Origin: Ceratopteris richardii
Lineage: Eukaryota > Streptophyta > Polypodiopsida > Polypodiales > Pteridaceae
NCBI GenBank assembly: GCA_020310875.1
Contig: CM035420.1
Coordinates: 185,072,880-185,136,879, forward strand
Length of the DNA: 64,000 bases
Direction of reading: 5' to 3'
Shown: in pieces, positions 63,261-64,000 of the stretch
Layout of the letters: each line of letters opens with the position of its first letter
How positions within the stretch are numbered: position 1 is the first letter of the stretch
The notes under the pieces: model-generated
The model's database searches: none
Told to the model about the DNA's origin: nothing
What the model saw: the letters and a program-made list of their open reading frames with translations, nothing else
Program-made: the position numbers and the translations under genes

Positions 63261-63523
63261 AGTGAGTCTTAGAATTAAATTTTCTGCCCACTTAGGACAT
63301 ACTTCCAAGTTGAACAAATAAGTATCTAGTAGGTCATCTGCTACTCCATTGGGTGGTTCTCCGTGTGTTAACCTAGACAAATGATCGGCTCTCATGTGGG
63401 TATTTCCTTTTTTGACCACTACTTCGAAGTCGAACGCCATCAGTAATAGAAACCATCTTACTAGTCTTCCCACATTACAGGGCTTATTGACTAGGTACAA
63501 TAAGGCCTGATGGTCGATGAAGT
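63204..63523 (-). pseudogene. RNase H of D, C-terminal part
   Basis: Reading from about 63523: FIDHQALLYLVNKPCNVGRLVRWFLLLMAFDFEVVVKKGNTHMRADHLSRL, given here only as its recognisable blocks DHQALLYL, LVRWFLLLM and RADHLSRL. The third and fourth acidic positions are present. Upstream (higher coordinates) homology stops at 63523, where LTR-like sequence starts. Confidence 0.85.
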
Positions 63524-64000
63524 GTTAAAAATAAAGAAGTAAGCTCGTATATATTTTTGCAAAAAGGATTTTCTTCAAGTAGAAGGAAAATACAAAAATG
63601 AAAAATAGAAGCATTTACTTCAGCAAGTAGTGGAGGCCAAAAGAGAATCATTCAAAAGAGAATCAAATCCAAAATCTGAATTGTAAGAGGAGTGGCTGTC
63701 CAAAGTAGTGGAGAAATGATGGAGAAGAGCTCTCAAACTCATCATGAGAGTTTTTGGTCACTTGGCTATAAAAGAAGCAAGGGAGGACACTTAAGAAGGG
63801 AGGAAGAAGGCGTGGAAGCCCCCTTGTATCTACTTCATTTGGTTTGAGTCATTTCGTTCAGTTCACTCTCATAGAGTGTGTCCAGCCGCACACCCATTTT
63901 TGGTTAGTCTACTTGTGAGAGTCATATCTCTCAACATATGTATCCAAATTTAGTGTTTAAACATTCGTTGGAAAGCTTATCTTGAGTACTTCCTCTGTCT
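63524..64000 (+). mobile_element. E: start of another LTR (partial)
   Basis: Begins TGTTAAAAATAAAG exactly where the RNase H of D is cut. It has a TATA box on the plus strand (GGCTATAAAAGAAGC, near 63765-63779). It is not similar to the LTRs of B, D or F. It runs off the window, so neither the inner end nor a target duplication can be checked. An LTR inserted in D is the best reading; a rearrangement junction is possible. Confidence 0.45.

Larger units (their letters stand above)
55114..63523 (-). mobile_element. D: diverged relative of the giant family (3' LTR to RNase H)
   Basis: On the minus strand: RNase H (cut at 63523 by another insertion or break), first and second H2C2 modules, integrase core, integrase C-terminus, second retropepsin-like domain, W-P-K tail, third ORF, polypurine tract, LTR. 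The order equals B, but the protein sequences are clearly diverged, so this is a separate subfamily. It has many stops and a lost integrase Glu. The 5' half lies outside the window. Confidence 0.88.

Noticed and set aside
1..64000. Host genes
   Set aside because: Every ORF with recognisable similarity belongs to a transposable element. The remaining frames are short and without support.

Overview
The window is nuclear DNA of a land plant with a large, repeat-rich genome. I find no host gene. Almost everything recognisable is retrotransposon sequence: Ty3/gypsy elements of several ages nested in one another, plus L1-type LINE fragments and a small copia-derived element. The plant assignment rests on the families (Athila-type Ty3/gypsy primed by tRNA-Asp, copia Gag and L1-type fragments) and on the C-to-T decay pattern typical of plant DNA methylation. 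Genus or order cannot be read from the sequence.

Layout. 1-5192 (minus): old copy (A0) of a giant Ty3/gypsy family, cut by both the window edge and a junction. 5193-10645: debris, namely two copies of a chromovirus-like protease/pre-RT fragment, one with its RT, and two LINE 3' ends lying tail to tail. 11941-12866: small copia-like element. 13417-22643 (plus): a 9.2-kb LTR element (F) with both LTRs, a full gag/protease/RT/RNase H series, no integrase core, and an extra coiled-coil ORF. 25700-28211 (plus): decayed gag-protease-RT fragment (H). 28212-35260 and 52364-53622 (plus): old copy (A) of the giant family, inserted into H. 35261-52358 (minus): a young, nearly intact 17.1-kb member (B), inserted into the RT of A. 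53623-55113 (minus): fragment C. 55114-63523 (minus): a diverged relative (D), inserted beside C. 63524-64000: start of another LTR (E).

The most interesting object is the giant family, best seen in B. Reading its sense (minus) strand it has: a 717-bp LTR; a tRNA-Asp primer site; a leader carrying an array of 18 near-palindromic units with a TCGCGA core; Gag with an N-terminal extension and three short zinc knuckles; retropepsin 1; a long acidic linker; RT; RNase H; two tandem H2C2 zinc modules; the integrase core; a second retropepsin-like domain after integrase; a tail of repeated W-P-K motifs; and a 1.35-kb-codon third ORF with conserved N- and C-terminal domains around a proline-rich and coiled-coil middle. 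The third ORF runs through the polypurine tract into U3. The second protease, the double H2C2 module, the W-P-K tail and the third ORF all recur in A0 and in the more diverged D. The leader array recurs in A with a different unit. These are therefore inherited family features and not accidents of one copy.

B has two LTRs differing at about three positions and a perfect 5-bp target duplication, so it is recent. Its gag-pol reading frame is nevertheless broken at a 10-base C run and by a one-base deletion near the end of RT. Element F combines an extra ORF of similar layout with loss of the integrase core, so it probably depends on enzymes supplied by other elements.
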